A stretch of 19,176 bases of DNA from Clostridiales bacterium UBA1779 (GCA_002314565.1 DCGL01000012.1:1-19176), one strand, 5' to 3'; positions 7,753 through 15,066 are shown, counted from the stretch's first letter. Notes: generated from the letters alone by a model not told the origin. A program made the numbers and translations.

Positions 7753-8408
7753 TCGTTGAATTCTTTTGCTTTTTCGCAGGCAATTCTGTTGAGAGCCATG
7801 GCTGTGGGACGGTCAATACCTTGTTCTGTGTATATGCCGCCTTCTTCGGGAAGACGGAGCATTCTGTCACGGCCTGTTATTGCATAGAAAATCGTGGCTG
7901 CCGCAAGATAAGAACCGACAATGGAAGGATGATTTGCGTCTTTTTCATAAAGCACGGGGGCGGGACGCATGCGCTGAACCTTCAGAAAGGCTTCACCGAC
8001 CGGAGCCATGATTCCGTGTGCATATTCACAAAGATTTTTATAAGCTTCGGTAAATACCGGTTGATCTTTGCGTCGTCCCTTCAGAGCCCAGGGCATAAAC
8101 AGTACTGTTTTTGAATCTGTATTGAAAATATAATTATCACAGATTGACTTTCCGCTTTCGACAAAAAGCTTCGGGTCAAAGCCCGTTACCTTGCCCTGCA
8201 ATACTATGTAATCATAGTGACCGCATCTGATATTATAAGATACCTGTCTGCTTGAAGCGTGAAAATCAAGGCACTTGCCGCCCATGGACAGCAATACGCA
8301 TTCGGCGTTCACTTCAATTTCCTCAAAGAAACGTCTTACAACCTCGGGAAGGTCGTTGTAATAGGTCAGACTGTTTCCGATAAACAGAATTTTGATGTTC
8401 TTTTTCAT
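7749..8408 (-). CDS. Small SGNH-type hydrolase (DUF4886-like)
   Basis: A 219-residue single-domain SGNH hydrolase. The GNS nucleophile is at residues 11-13, a conserved Gly block at about 43-44, VLQG at 69-72, and the catalytic DxxHPS at 157-162 (Asp157, His160), followed by GSYLAA. This pattern of GNSLT near the start and DxxHPS near the end recalls the DUF4886/SGNH esterase family, which acts on acyl or acetyl esters, often of carbohydrates. The substrate is unknown. No signal peptide. ATG 8408 has AAAGGA nine bases upstream. It sits 25 bases after the MFS gene and overlaps the dusB-type gene, supporting one operon. Confidence 0.82.
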   Translation of the reverse strand: MKKNIKILFIGNSLTYYNDLPEVVRRFFEEIEVNAECVLLSMGGKCLDFHASSRQVSYNIRCGHYDYIVLQGKVTGFDPKLFVESGKSICDNYIFNTDSKTVLFMPWALKGRRKDQPVFTEAYKNLCEYAHGIMAPVGEAFLKVQRMRPAPVLYEKDANHPSIVGSYLAAATIFYAITGRDRMLRLPEEGGIYTEQGIDRPTAMALNRIACEKAKEFNE

Positions 8409-8433
8409 TGATTTTTATCCTTTCCGGAGTATA

Positions 8434-9510
8434 TCAGTTTGAGTCGGGTTTCTTTGTGCTCCTTATCCGCGGCAGGCAGAGGAAGGAAAGCACCGCGCAG
8501 GCCAAAAGCACTGCTGAAATTCCGTATTTTGCCGTAAAGCTGTCAGCGGCCGGCTTTACCGTCCTTGCTGCAAATTCACCGCACAGGCAGGCGGCAGAGA
8601 AAAGACCCATGGCAAAGCCTTCTTTTCCGCGAAGCTGCATGGCGATATTTCCAAGCGTTGCGGGAAGGGTCAGACCGCATAAAAAGAGGAAAACGAGATA
8701 AAACAGAGTGCTGGCCCCGGCTTTGGTGACCGCAAGTGACGCTGCAAAGAAGAAGAAGGAGTTCGAAAGGTCCGGTGTGAACAGATCGGCGGCGATTCCA
8801 CCGGCAAGTATTCCGGCTGCCAGGGCCGCACAGGGCAGGAGCCAGATGAATTTGCTGTCACTTTCGGCGGCAGTCACTGCCATTCCCGCCCATGAACGGG
8901 CAAGAACCGTGACGAAGGTCAGGAAAATCAGGATGACGTTTTGTGAAATAAGTGAAGGACGCACTTCCTTCCCGGGTTCCGCCGGCAGGAAGAGCTCAAA
9001 GCTTTCGCGGCTGTGACGGCAGAAGAAATAAATCAAGGCAGCACTGAAAATCAGAGCCAGGATAAGATAAAGAGAGGGGAAGAAGCTGACGTCTGAAATT
9101 TTGATACCGAAGGCGGTGCCGACGGCCCCCGACGCAAACAGAATTCCGTTTCTCGTGTATCCCGGATTCTGTGTCAGCGAATCAGTTCCGGCCCCGGTGA
9201 CAAAGAGAGCAGTTCCGACTGCAAGTACGCCCGCTGAGGGCCATATCATATAATTGTCGGCAAGAATGGGTCCTGCCGCACAGAGTATGCAGCCGGCGGC
9301 GGCAAAGATTCTTCCATTGCTTTTTATTTTATCCGAAAGCATCCCGAGGGGAAGCTGCCCGGCACACGAAATAAGAGCGTATACAAGGAAGAAAAGCGCC
9401 GTTGTCGTTTCATCAATGCGCCCCTCGGCGCAAACTGCCCACAGCACGGCCGCAGACGTGCAGTTCACCGAAAAATATCCCAGAAGATATGAAAGAAAAG
9501 ATGATGTCAT
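8434..9510 (-). CDS. MFS transporter, first gene of the hydrolase operon
   Basis: A 358-residue protein of about 11-12 hydrophobic segments. The loop GQLPLGMLSDKIKSNGR after the second helix is a recognisable variant of the major facilitator A motif. It is somewhat short for the family. It likely imports the substrate that the downstream SGNH, EEP and PHP-type enzymes process, but no residue identifies it. ATG 9510 is chosen because AAGGA lies five bases upstream; the ATG at 9558 has no ribosome binding site and sits inside a hairpin. It is the promoter-proximal gene: the promoter is at 9575-9603 and a hairpin at 9523-9557. Confidence 0.78.
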   Translation of the reverse strand: MTSSFLSYLLGYFSVNCTSAAVLWAVCAEGRIDETTTALFFLVYALISCAGQLPLGMLSDKIKSNGRIFAAAGCILCAAGPILADNYMIWPSAGVLAVGTALFVTGAGTDSLTQNPGYTRNGILFASGAVGTAFGIKISDVSFFPSLYLILALIFSAALIYFFCRHSRESFELFLPAEPGKEVRPSLISQNVILIFLTFVTVLARSWAGMAVTAAESDSKFIWLLPCAALAAGILAGGIAADLFTPDLSNSFFFFAASLAVTKAGASTLFYLVFLFLCGLTLPATLGNIAMQLRGKEGFAMGLFSAACLCGEFAARTVKPAADSFTAKYGISAVLLACAVLSFLCLPRIRSTKKPDSN

Positions 9511-9522
9511 TGTGTTCCTTTG

Positions 9523-9557
9523 TGGCTTTATCACGTCATTATATGCTGATAAAGCCA
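9523..9557. promoter_or_regulatory. 11-bp perfect inverted repeat in the leader of the hydrolase operon
   Basis: TGGCTTTATCA (9523-9533) and TGATAAAGCCA (9547-9557) are perfect inverted repeats separated by 13 bases. They lie downstream of the promoter and three bases before the AAGGA ribosome binding site of the MFS gene (9516-9520). It could be a DNA operator for a dimeric repressor, or an mRNA hairpin limiting ribosome access. No regulator gene lies beside it. It is too short to be a known riboswitch. Confidence 0.6.
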
Positions 9558-9574
9558 TAATTTGTATTTACGTA

Positions 9575-9603
9575 ATGATACCACACTTTTGCCCGTAATT
9601 CAA
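9575..9603 (-). promoter_or_regulatory. Promoter of the minus-strand hydrolase operon
   Basis: On the minus strand TTGAAT (9603-9598), 17 bases, then TATCAT (9580-9575), preceded by TGG as an extended -10 element. Transcription would start near 9568, just upstream of the inverted repeat at 9523-9557. Confidence 0.6.
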
Positions 9604-9702
9604 GCACTTTGAGCAAAATCTTTTGTCCGATACCGTATCCCGCAGCTTTTCCTGCATTTTCGGCGAGGTTTTCGCCAACACTGACAAATCACACGATAAT
9701 GC

Positions 9703-9731
9703 TTGAAAAATCATCCGTTTTGTTGTATTAT
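9703..9731 (+). promoter_or_regulatory. Promoter of the DUF5685/J-domain operon
   Basis: TTGAAA (9703-9708), 17 bases, then TATTAT (9726-9731). The transcript would begin near 9738, leaving about 42 bases before the TTG start at 9780. Confidence 0.65.
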
Positions 9732-9779
9732 ATAAAAGGAAAATTTTGTGCTTGATTTTTGATTAACGGAGGCAATGCT

Positions 9780-10718
9780 TTGTTCGGATACGTCAAACCG
9801 CAGGTCGGTGAACTGAAGGTTTCTGAATATGAATATTACAGGGCCGTTTATTGCGGAGTCTGCCGGATGATGGGTCGGGAGTGCGGCAATCTGTCCCGCC
9901 TGTGCCTGTCCTACGACCTGACGTTTTTGGCTCTTTTCCTTTGCGCCGTAAGAGGAGAAAACTCCCGCGTCGTCAAAGCACGCTGCCCCGTAAATCCCCT
10001 TGTTAAAAAGAATATGGTGCTTGATTCCGAAAGCGTCACATATGCTGCCGCAGCCTGCGGAGCTCTTGCCGCATACGGCTTCCGCGATGATAAAAGCGAT
10101 GAAAACGGACTGCGCCGTATCGGAGCGGGAATCGGAGCTGCCGTATCGGAAAGCTGGCTTGCAAGGGCTCGGAAAAAATATCCCGGACTGTGCGAGGGAA
10201 TCGAAGAAAAGCTCGGGCAAGTGTATGACGCTGAAAACGAAGCAAGAAAGCAAAAAGCGGCTGACGTTTCACTTGACGAACTTGCGGGAAAATTCGGCGA
10301 CGTGCTTGCATTCGTATTCGCTTACCCGGTATCTTCGAAGGATTTCGGCGATGATGAAAAGACTGCCGAGTATTCCCGTGCCATCTGCACGAATGTCGGT
10401 CATCACGTCGGACGCTGGATTTACTGCATTGATGCGATTGACGACATAAAAGAAGACGAAAAGAAGCAAAGATTCAATCCGTTCCTGCTGACTTACGGAA
10501 AATCCGGGTTCACTGATGATGAAAAGCTGACTCTCGCAAGTATTCTCAGGGCAGAGGCAGATGAAGCCGCCGATGCTCTTGACCTTTGTGAATTTTTCAC
10601 GGATGCGGCAAAAGAGCCGATGAACATTATTGAAAACATACTGCATCTCGGAATGCCGGACACCGCCCGCAGGGTAATCGACGGCACTTACCGCAAACCC
10701 GGCCGCGAAAAAATCTGA
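9780..10718 (+). CDS. DUF5685-like conserved protein of unknown function
   Basis: A 312-residue, mainly helical protein beginning MFGYVKPQVGELKVSEYEYYR. This is characteristic, from memory, of Clostridia proteins listed as DUF5685. Visible features are YCGVCR (Cys25, Cys28) and Cys35/Cys42, a HH pair (208-209), and GRWIYCIDAIDDIKEDEKKQ (211-230), in which the DAIDD acidic motif plus nearby Cys and His could bind metal. The TTG start is chosen because GGAGG lies seven bases upstream (9768-9772) and the family start MFGYV matches; the earlier TTG at 9759 has no ribosome binding site. It is 37 bases from a J-domain gene, so the two are probably co-transcribed and may act together in folding or assembling a cysteine-rich product. 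Confidence 0.75.
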   Translation: MFGYVKPQVGELKVSEYEYYRAVYCGVCRMMGRECGNLSRLCLSYDLTFLALFLCAVRGENSRVVKARCPVNPLVKKNMVLDSESVTYAAAACGALAAYGFRDDKSDENGLRRIGAGIGAAVSESWLARARKKYPGLCEGIEEKLGQVYDAENEARKQKAADVSLDELAGKFGDVLAFVFAYPVSSKDFGDDEKTAEYSRAICTNVGHHVGRWIYCIDAIDDIKEDEKKQRFNPFLLTYGKSGFTDDEKLTLASILRAEADEAADALDLCEFFTDAAKEPMNIIENILHLGMPDTARRVIDGTYRKPGREKI

Positions 10719-10755
10719 GCCTGAAAAGATTTGACCTTTAAGAAAGAATACGATA

Positions 10756-11532
10756 ATGAACAAAGACCCATATGCAGTCCTCGGCGTCAGACGCGACGCT
10801 ACGGATGAAGAGATAAAAAAAGCATATCACGACCTCGTAAAGAAATACCACCCCGACAGATACCGCGATCCCGAGCTTGCGCGTGTTGCAAGTGAAAAGA
10901 TGAAGGAAATCAATGCCGCCAACGAAGAAATCGAAAAAATACGAAGCTCCGGCGCAAACGCAGGACAGTCCGGAAACGGCTACGGTTCTTATTACGGTGG
11001 AAACGGTTACACAAGAAGCGGCTATTCCGGCTACGGTACCGGAAGCAGCGGATACGGTACCGGAAGCAGCGGATACGGCGGAAGCGGTTATTCCGGATAC
11101 GGGTACGCCGGAGGCGGATATTCCGGCAGCAATAACGGCAGCGGACAGAACACGGGAAGCGGAAGCTACGGCGGAAGCAGATCGAGCGATAATATATATT
11201 ACCGTATCCGCGAATTCATCAATAACAACAGAATCAGCGAAGCTCTTGCATTGCTTAACGCGATTGACGAAGAGGACAGAAACGCCGAGTGGAATTTTCT
11301 GTACGCCTGTACCTGTGTGAAGGTAGGAAAATACGTGGATGCCGGCAGATATTTTGACACCGCCTGCAGAATGGATCCCTCAAACGCCGAATACGCTTCA
11401 GCCCGCAATCAGTTCAGATCAAACAGAGGCAGTACTGATAACGATAACTGGAACCGGGATCCCTGCAACACCGGCTGTGACGATTGCTGTACAACCTTGT
11501 GCCGCTGCTGGCCGTGCTGCTGTTTCTGCTGA
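10756..11532 (+). CDS. J-domain protein with Gly/Ser/Tyr linker, TPR-like region and Cys-rich tail
   Basis: A 258-residue co-chaperone-like protein. Residues 1-64 form a J domain with the HPD motif at 32-34, which stimulates Hsp70 (DnaK) ATPase. Residues about 66-145 are a low-complexity Gly/Ser/Tyr/Asn linker. About 147-222 form a TPR-like helical region (LLNAIDEEDRN then GRYFDTACRMDPSNAEY). The last 22 residues contain ten cysteines (237, 241, 244, 245, 249, 251, 254-256, 258). There is no DnaJ zinc-finger domain, so it is not canonical DnaJ. The tail may bind metal or attach to a membrane. The start ATG has only a weak upstream AAGAAAG, and the DUF5685-like gene lies 37 bases upstream. Confidence 0.88.
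   Translation: MNKDPYAVLGVRRDATDEEIKKAYHDLVKKYHPDRYRDPELARVASEKMKEINAANEEIEKIRSSGANAGQSGNGYGSYYGGNGYTRSGYSGYGTGSSGYGTGSSGYGGSGYSGYGYAGGGYSGSNNGSGQNTGSGSYGGSRSSDNIYYRIREFINNNRISEALALLNAIDEEDRNAEWNFLYACTCVKVGKYVDAGRYFDTACRMDPSNAEYASARNQFRSNRGSTDNDNWNRDPCNTGCDDCCTTLCRCWPCCCFC
11032..11073 (+). repeat. Two 21-bp tandem copies in the J-domain linker
   Basis: TACGGTACCGGAAGCAGCGG plus A occurs twice in tandem (11032-11052 and 11053-11073). It encodes the repeat YGTGSSG and is followed by a partial third copy with a deletion (YGGSG). This points to linker length change by slippage. Confidence 0.85.
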
Positions 11533-11577
11533 CGGCTCATTTAGATCCTGAAAAACGCTGAACAAGGTTGTTTTTGT
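11491..11577 (+). terminator. Weak terminator candidate after the J-domain gene
   Basis: ACAACCTTGT (11491-11500), inside the gene end, is perfectly complementary to ACAAGGTTGT (11562-11571), which is followed by TTTTGTG. The loop is long (61 bases) but itself contains a GCCG/CGGC pairing. This is an unusual terminator shape, so confidence is low. Confidence 0.25.
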
Positions 11578-11721
11578 GTGAAAGCAGGTTTTTTCACCGA
11601 AAAAACGAATTACCTGACGTTTTCTCAGAGACAGCTGATATAATGCGCATTTTTGATACAAGCGAAAAGTCCGAAACCGTTCGAACGCCTGAAACGTTTA
11701 GCTGTTCTGAAACAATCAAAA

Positions 11722-11739
11722 ATAATATCAAGATATTAT
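11722..11739. promoter_or_regulatory. 18-bp AT-rich palindrome upstream of the PIG-L gene
   Basis: ATAATATC (11722-11729) and GATATTAT (11732-11739) are perfect inverted repeats with a 2-base centre, 42 bases upstream of the PIG-L start. They could form an operator. A TATAAT at 11639-11644 with a poor -35 (CTGACG, 19-base spacer) is the best nearby promoter. The rest of 11533-11780 shows nothing else I can support. Confidence 0.35.
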
Positions 11740-11780
11740 CCGAATAATCGAAATGCCCGTGCGGCAGGAAAGGATTTTTT

Positions 11781-12608
11781 ATGATTATTTACATTCCAGG
11801 AAATAGAGAAGAAAGACAGGCAATGGCCGAGACCACAAGACTCTGCATTGCCGCTCATCAGGATGACGTTGAGCTTATGTCGCTGGCCGTAATCGGCGAA
11901 TGCCGTGAAAAGCCCGACGAACATTTCTCAGCCGCTGTTGTGACTGACGGAGCATCAAGCCCGAGAACCGGCAAGTTTGCCGACGTAACAAATGAGCAGA
12001 TGGTTCAATTGCGCATTGAAGAACAGAAGCGCGCCGCAGATATGGGCGGATATTCTTCGATGGCTCTGCTCGGGTATTCTTCATCTGACGTAAAATTCAA
12101 CAAACGCGCGCAAACCGAGGCGGATATTGCCGAGCTGATAGAAAAGTGCTCACCCGAGATTCTGTATACTCACAATCCCGCCGACAGACACGAAACGCAC
12201 GCCGCGGTTTTCTGCCGCGTGATCGGCGCCATCCGTTCGCTGCCGGCAGAAAAGCGTCCGAAGCAGCTCTGGGGCTGCGAGGTATGGCGCTCACTCGACT
12301 GGCTGCCCGAAGGAACGAAGACGGTCGTCGATTCCGAAAAGGGAAGTCTGATGGCAAAGGACATTCTGTCCGTATTCGAGAGTCAGGTTGAAGGCGGAAA
12401 AAGCTATGATGACGCATACATCGGCCGTCAGCTTGCAAACGCCACCTTCTCTGAAAGCCACGCCTGTGACAGTCACAAATACGCCTCCGCAATGCTGGAT
12501 ATGAGCGTCCTGCTTCGCGACGACGGCCCCGACCCCAAGGACTTCATCGCTTCAATCATCGATTCCTTCCACCGTGAAGTCACCGACGGACTGACAAAAT
12601 TGCTGTAA
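11781..12608 (+). CDS. PIG-L family (LmbE-like) zinc deacetylase
   Basis: A 275-residue protein with the PIG-L metal site: AHQDDVE (25-31; His26, Asp29) and HNPADRHETH (131-140; His137 or His140). TDGASS (55-60) and the helix LRIEEQKRAADMGG (77-90) with a conserved Arg/Glu are also typical. The first motif has Gln in place of the usual Pro (AHPDD). The family deacetylates N-acetylglucosamine conjugates such as mycothiol, bacillithiol or GPI precursors, but nothing here shows which. No signal peptide, so it is probably cytoplasmic. ATG 11781 is supported by AAAGGA six bases upstream; ATG 11823 has no clear site. It is a stand-alone gene at the right edge of the higher-GC segment. Confidence 0.85.
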   Translation: MIIYIPGNREERQAMAETTRLCIAAHQDDVELMSLAVIGECREKPDEHFSAAVVTDGASSPRTGKFADVTNEQMVQLRIEEQKRAADMGGYSSMALLGYSSSDVKFNKRAQTEADIAELIEKCSPEILYTHNPADRHETHAAVFCRVIGAIRSLPAEKRPKQLWGCEVWRSLDWLPEGTKTVVDSEKGSLMAKDILSVFESQVEGGKSYDDAYIGRQLANATFSESHACDSHKYASAMLDMSVLLRDDGPDPKDFIASIIDSFHREVTDGLTKLL

Positions 12609-12671
12609 TAATAGATTGAAGTATTTTATTTGGGGACAATCACAGAAATATGAATAAAAGTCGTTTTGCTG

Positions 12672-12700
12672 TTGACAAAAAAAAAAAGAAGATATAATAA
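12672..12700 (+). promoter_or_regulatory. Promoter of the AT-rich cassette, with an A-tract spacer
   Basis: TTGACA (12672-12677) and TATAAT (12693-12698) are both perfect consensus but only 15 bases apart, with 11 consecutive A bases at 12677-12687 lying between and into the -35 box. An alternative -10, TAATAA (12695-12700), gives the ideal 17. Slippage in the A-tract would change spacing and promoter strength. It lies 74 bases before the start of the first cassette gene and is followed by the IR half at 12719-12729. Confidence 0.75.
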
Positions 12701-12718
12701 TCTTTGACGGATTAAGTG

Positions 12719-12729
12719 GGTTCCTACAC
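12719..12729 (+). repeat. Left half of an 11-bp inverted repeat flanking the first cassette gene
   Basis: GGTTCCTACAC here is the exact reverse complement of GTGTAGGAACC at 13465-13475. This copy lies in the 5' leader of the first cassette gene, 43 bases before its start. The two could be regulator sites or could pair in the mRNA around the first gene. Confidence 0.45.
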
Positions 12730-12772
12730 GCGTATGCTTAATTTGTCATATTATTAATTAAGGGGATTTGAT

Positions 12773-13420
12773 ATGTCAACAATAAGAAAGACTCTGATTG
12801 TTATGTTTGTTGTTGTTCTTGCTATTGGTTGTGTGTTTGCGGTAAGTGCTTTTGCCAAAGAACAGGTTGAAATGCCTGCGCCGGAAAACGATTCACAAAA
12901 TGCACTCTCATGGTGTTATTTGGGACTGTGCGGATGCGACGACACCATTTATGCGATTTGTCGGGATGAATATGGAAACTCTTACTGGATTACAGACAGA
13001 GACGAAGAAAGACAGTATTTGGGTACATATTGCGAAGGCGGGGATAACATTAATGTATCGCGAACATTTTATTATGAACTCTCTATATCGGTAGGCATAG
13101 AGGGCGGAACAGAATATGCAAAGACAAGCCTTGAAGTAACCGGAACAGCTGGTGAACAAGAATGTCTTGAACACCAAGTGTATAATCGAACTGATCATAG
13201 GCAATATCTATATGGGACTGCAGAATATGTTGAAAGGACTTCCATTGGTATAATCCAACTTAATCGTTGGAGGCCTTGCGCATGGGCAGACAGAAATAAA
13301 AAATGTAGGTATTCTACGGAAGGAATAGACTATCCATCAACAAGACTGCTGAATGGATTTGGTTATATGTTATTAAATTCCAGTGCCGCGAGTAATACTG
13401 TAAACTTAAGTGTTTATTAA
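12773..13420 (+). CDS. Sec-exported cysteine-rich protein of unknown function
   Basis: A 215-residue protein with a clear Sec signal peptide: basic N-terminus, hydrophobic core, and a likely cut after AFA at residue 28. The mature part has eight cysteines (48, 53, 55, 63, 87, 131, 169, 178), enough for four disulphides. Residues about 98-126 alternate polar and hydrophobic (ELSISVGIEGGTEYAKTSLE), a pattern like an amphipathic beta-hairpin. I recognise no family. It is the first gene of a cassette with an ABC exporter-type system and a CPBP protease, so it is a good candidate for the secreted cargo or effector, by inference only. The start ATG follows AAGGGG by eight bases. Confidence 0.7.
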   Translation: MSTIRKTLIVMFVVVLAIGCVFAVSAFAKEQVEMPAPENDSQNALSWCYLGLCGCDDTIYAICRDEYGNSYWITDRDEERQYLGTYCEGGDNINVSRTFYYELSISVGIEGGTEYAKTSLEVTGTAGEQECLEHQVYNRTDHRQYLYGTAEYVERTSIGIIQLNRWRPCAWADRNKKCRYSTEGIDYPSTRLLNGFGYMLLNSSAASNTVNLSVY

Positions 13421-13464
13421 TTGAATATTTCTGCTAATTCTGAAGAATACTGAATAACTTTTAT

Positions 13465-13475
13465 GTGTAGGAACC
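13465..13475 (+). repeat. Right half of the 11-bp inverted repeat
   Basis: GTGTAGGAACC, the reverse complement of 12719-12729. It lies just before the ribosome binding site (AGAAGGA, from 13482) of the second cassette gene, 21 bases before its start codon. Confidence 0.45.
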
Positions 13476-13496
13476 GATTTTAGAAGGATTATTAAT

Positions 13497-14378
13497 ATGA
13501 AAAAGGGTAAAATAATCATTATTGTATCTATTATCGTTATAATGGCAATTGCCTTAAGTATAACCGTTTTTTTCAGATTTGATTCTGATAATGATGCAAA
13601 GCCGGATACGGGTTTGTATTTTCTTAATTCTATCGGTGAAATATGTTTGACGGAAAATGAGACTGTAAAATTGCCCCTTAAAATATTCTTTTATAATGCT
13701 GAAAAAACAAACGATATAGATATACTTGACGGGTATAGTTCTCTTTCGCTCATTACATCTGATGGAAATAACATATTGATTGAGAATGATGAAAAGCTCA
13801 GTACGAGATTTTTGTCATGCGGAGAAAAAGGGCTGTATGTTGCGGAGTTGTATGTTGATTTATCATATCACAGCTATGAATCTGATTATTCAATAACCGG
13901 ATTTTCATATAGAGATGAAAAAGGAAATACAATAAATCATACAATCGGTGAGATAGTAGTTAAGAATGTGACTGTTGAGAATCGCTATTGCAATTGTTAT
14001 TGCAACAAAGAATATTGGATATCATTTTCTCAGCCTGTAATGCAAACATACTTCATACTATTCGATAGCCCCTGCCCCTCGTCCGCAATTATTGAAGCTG
14101 TATGTTTTGATTTGGATGATATCAAGACAACAGGCAGAAGGTCTTTTGAGGATTGTTTGTACCTTTCAGAAAAATATGATTGCATTGATTACACTTGTGC
14201 TGAATTGTCGGTATCACTTATGTCGGTTGATGTTCCTACAGTTTATTATTTTAAACCTTTAGTCAGAATAAACGAAGACGGTAATATTTTTTATTCAATA
14301 CAGGAAAATGTTATGACTCAATTTTTTATTGAATCAGAAAATGCGGTATATTATTCATTGGTGGATATGAAAAAATGA
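13497..14378 (+). CDS. Membrane-anchored extracytoplasmic cysteine-rich protein, unknown
   Basis: A 293-residue protein with a single N-terminal hydrophobic anchor (about residues 6-26) after a Lys-rich start, and no obvious signal-peptidase site. This leaves about 265 residues outside the cell. The outer part has ten cysteines, including a CNCYC cluster at 165-169, and beta-rich segments in its first half. I recognise no domain. Lying between the secreted cysteine-rich protein and the ABC genes, it may bind the secreted protein, act in its maturation, or serve as part of an exporter or immunity complex. These are inferences from position. The ATG is eight bases after GAAGGA. A TGA stop overlaps the next gene's ribosome binding site. 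Confidence 0.68.
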   Translation: MKKGKIIIIVSIIVIMAIALSITVFFRFDSDNDAKPDTGLYFLNSIGEICLTENETVKLPLKIFFYNAEKTNDIDILDGYSSLSLITSDGNNILIENDEKLSTRFLSCGEKGLYVAELYVDLSYHSYESDYSITGFSYRDEKGNTINHTIGEIVVKNVTVENRYCNCYCNKEYWISFSQPVMQTYFILFDSPCPSSAIIEAVCFDLDDIKTTGRRSFEDCLYLSEKYDCIDYTCAELSVSLMSVDVPTVYYFKPLVRINEDGNIFYSIQENVMTQFFIESENAVYYSLVDMKK

Positions 14379-14388
14379 GGATATCCAA

Positions 14389-15066
14389 ATGTTGATGGTT
14401 AGTGAATTAAAAAAGTATTATAAGATAGAATCCAACATTATCAAAGCAGTTGACGGAATCACTTACAGATTTGAAAATGGGAAGTTTTATGCTATTACCG
14501 GAAGATCCGGCAGTGGCAAATCCACATTTCTCAGTTTACTGGGAGGGCTTATCAATGCTGATTCCGGAAAAATCGAATTCAACGGCAAAGAGATTACAGG
14601 GTTAAACGATAATAAGCTGTCTGAATACAGAAACAAAAGCATAGGGATTGTATTCCAGAATTACTGTCTGGAACCGACATATACTTGTATTGAAAACGTT
14701 TTGCTTCCGACATATCCTGCTGGAACAGGTAAAGCCAAAAGAAATGAAGCGGCTGGCAAAATTCTTGAATATGTTGGAATGAGCGAAAGAAACAACCAGC
14801 AGGTGAAAAGTCTGTCAGGCGGTGAAAAACAGAGAATAGCCCTGGCGAGAGCTCTGATTAACAACCCGGATATTATCCTTGCGGATGAACCTACCGGAAA
14901 TTTGGATAGCGAAAACGGTAAAATTGTTATGTCTTTACTGAGAAAAATTGCTGATGACGGAAAAACGGTTATTATGGTTACCCACAATCAGGAAGATGCT
15001 TTAAAAGCCGATGCTGTACTCAGATTCGTCGATGGCAGAATTGACGGAGATTATCCAAATGATTAA
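14389..15066 (+). CDS. ABC transporter ATP-binding protein, MacB/LolD type
   Basis: A 225-residue ATPase with the whole nucleotide-binding set: Walker A GRSGSGKST (38-46), Q-loop Gln90, signature LSGGE (142-146), Walker B IILADE (162-167) followed by PTGNLD, and His199 (THN). The LSGGEKQR and ADEPTGNLD forms are typical of the MacB/LolD/FtsE-like group that drives FtsX-type permeases rather than importers. The two permeases that follow are its likely partners. The start ATG 14389 is eight bases after GAGG at the previous gene's stop. The last codons overlap the next gene's start (ATG 15059), so translation is coupled. Confidence 0.93.
   Translation: MLMVSELKKYYKIESNIIKAVDGITYRFENGKFYAITGRSGSGKSTFLSLLGGLINADSGKIEFNGKEITGLNDNKLSEYRNKSIGIVFQNYCLEPTYTCIENVLLPTYPAGTGKAKRNEAAGKILEYVGMSERNNQQVKSLSGGEKQRIALARALINNPDIILADEPTGNLDSENGKIVMSLLRKIADDGKTVIMVTHNQEDALKADAVLRFVDGRIDGDYPND

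Noticed and set aside
12773..13420. Lactococcin 972-family bacteriocin assignment
   Set aside because: The gene arrangement resembles such loci, but the protein is more than twice the usual length and shows none of the family's sequence features that I know.
15011..15058. Upstream ATG of the first permease
   Set aside because: It would overlap the ATPase gene by 56 bases, and the ATG at 15059 has a proper ribosome binding site and a hydrophobic helix at the expected position.
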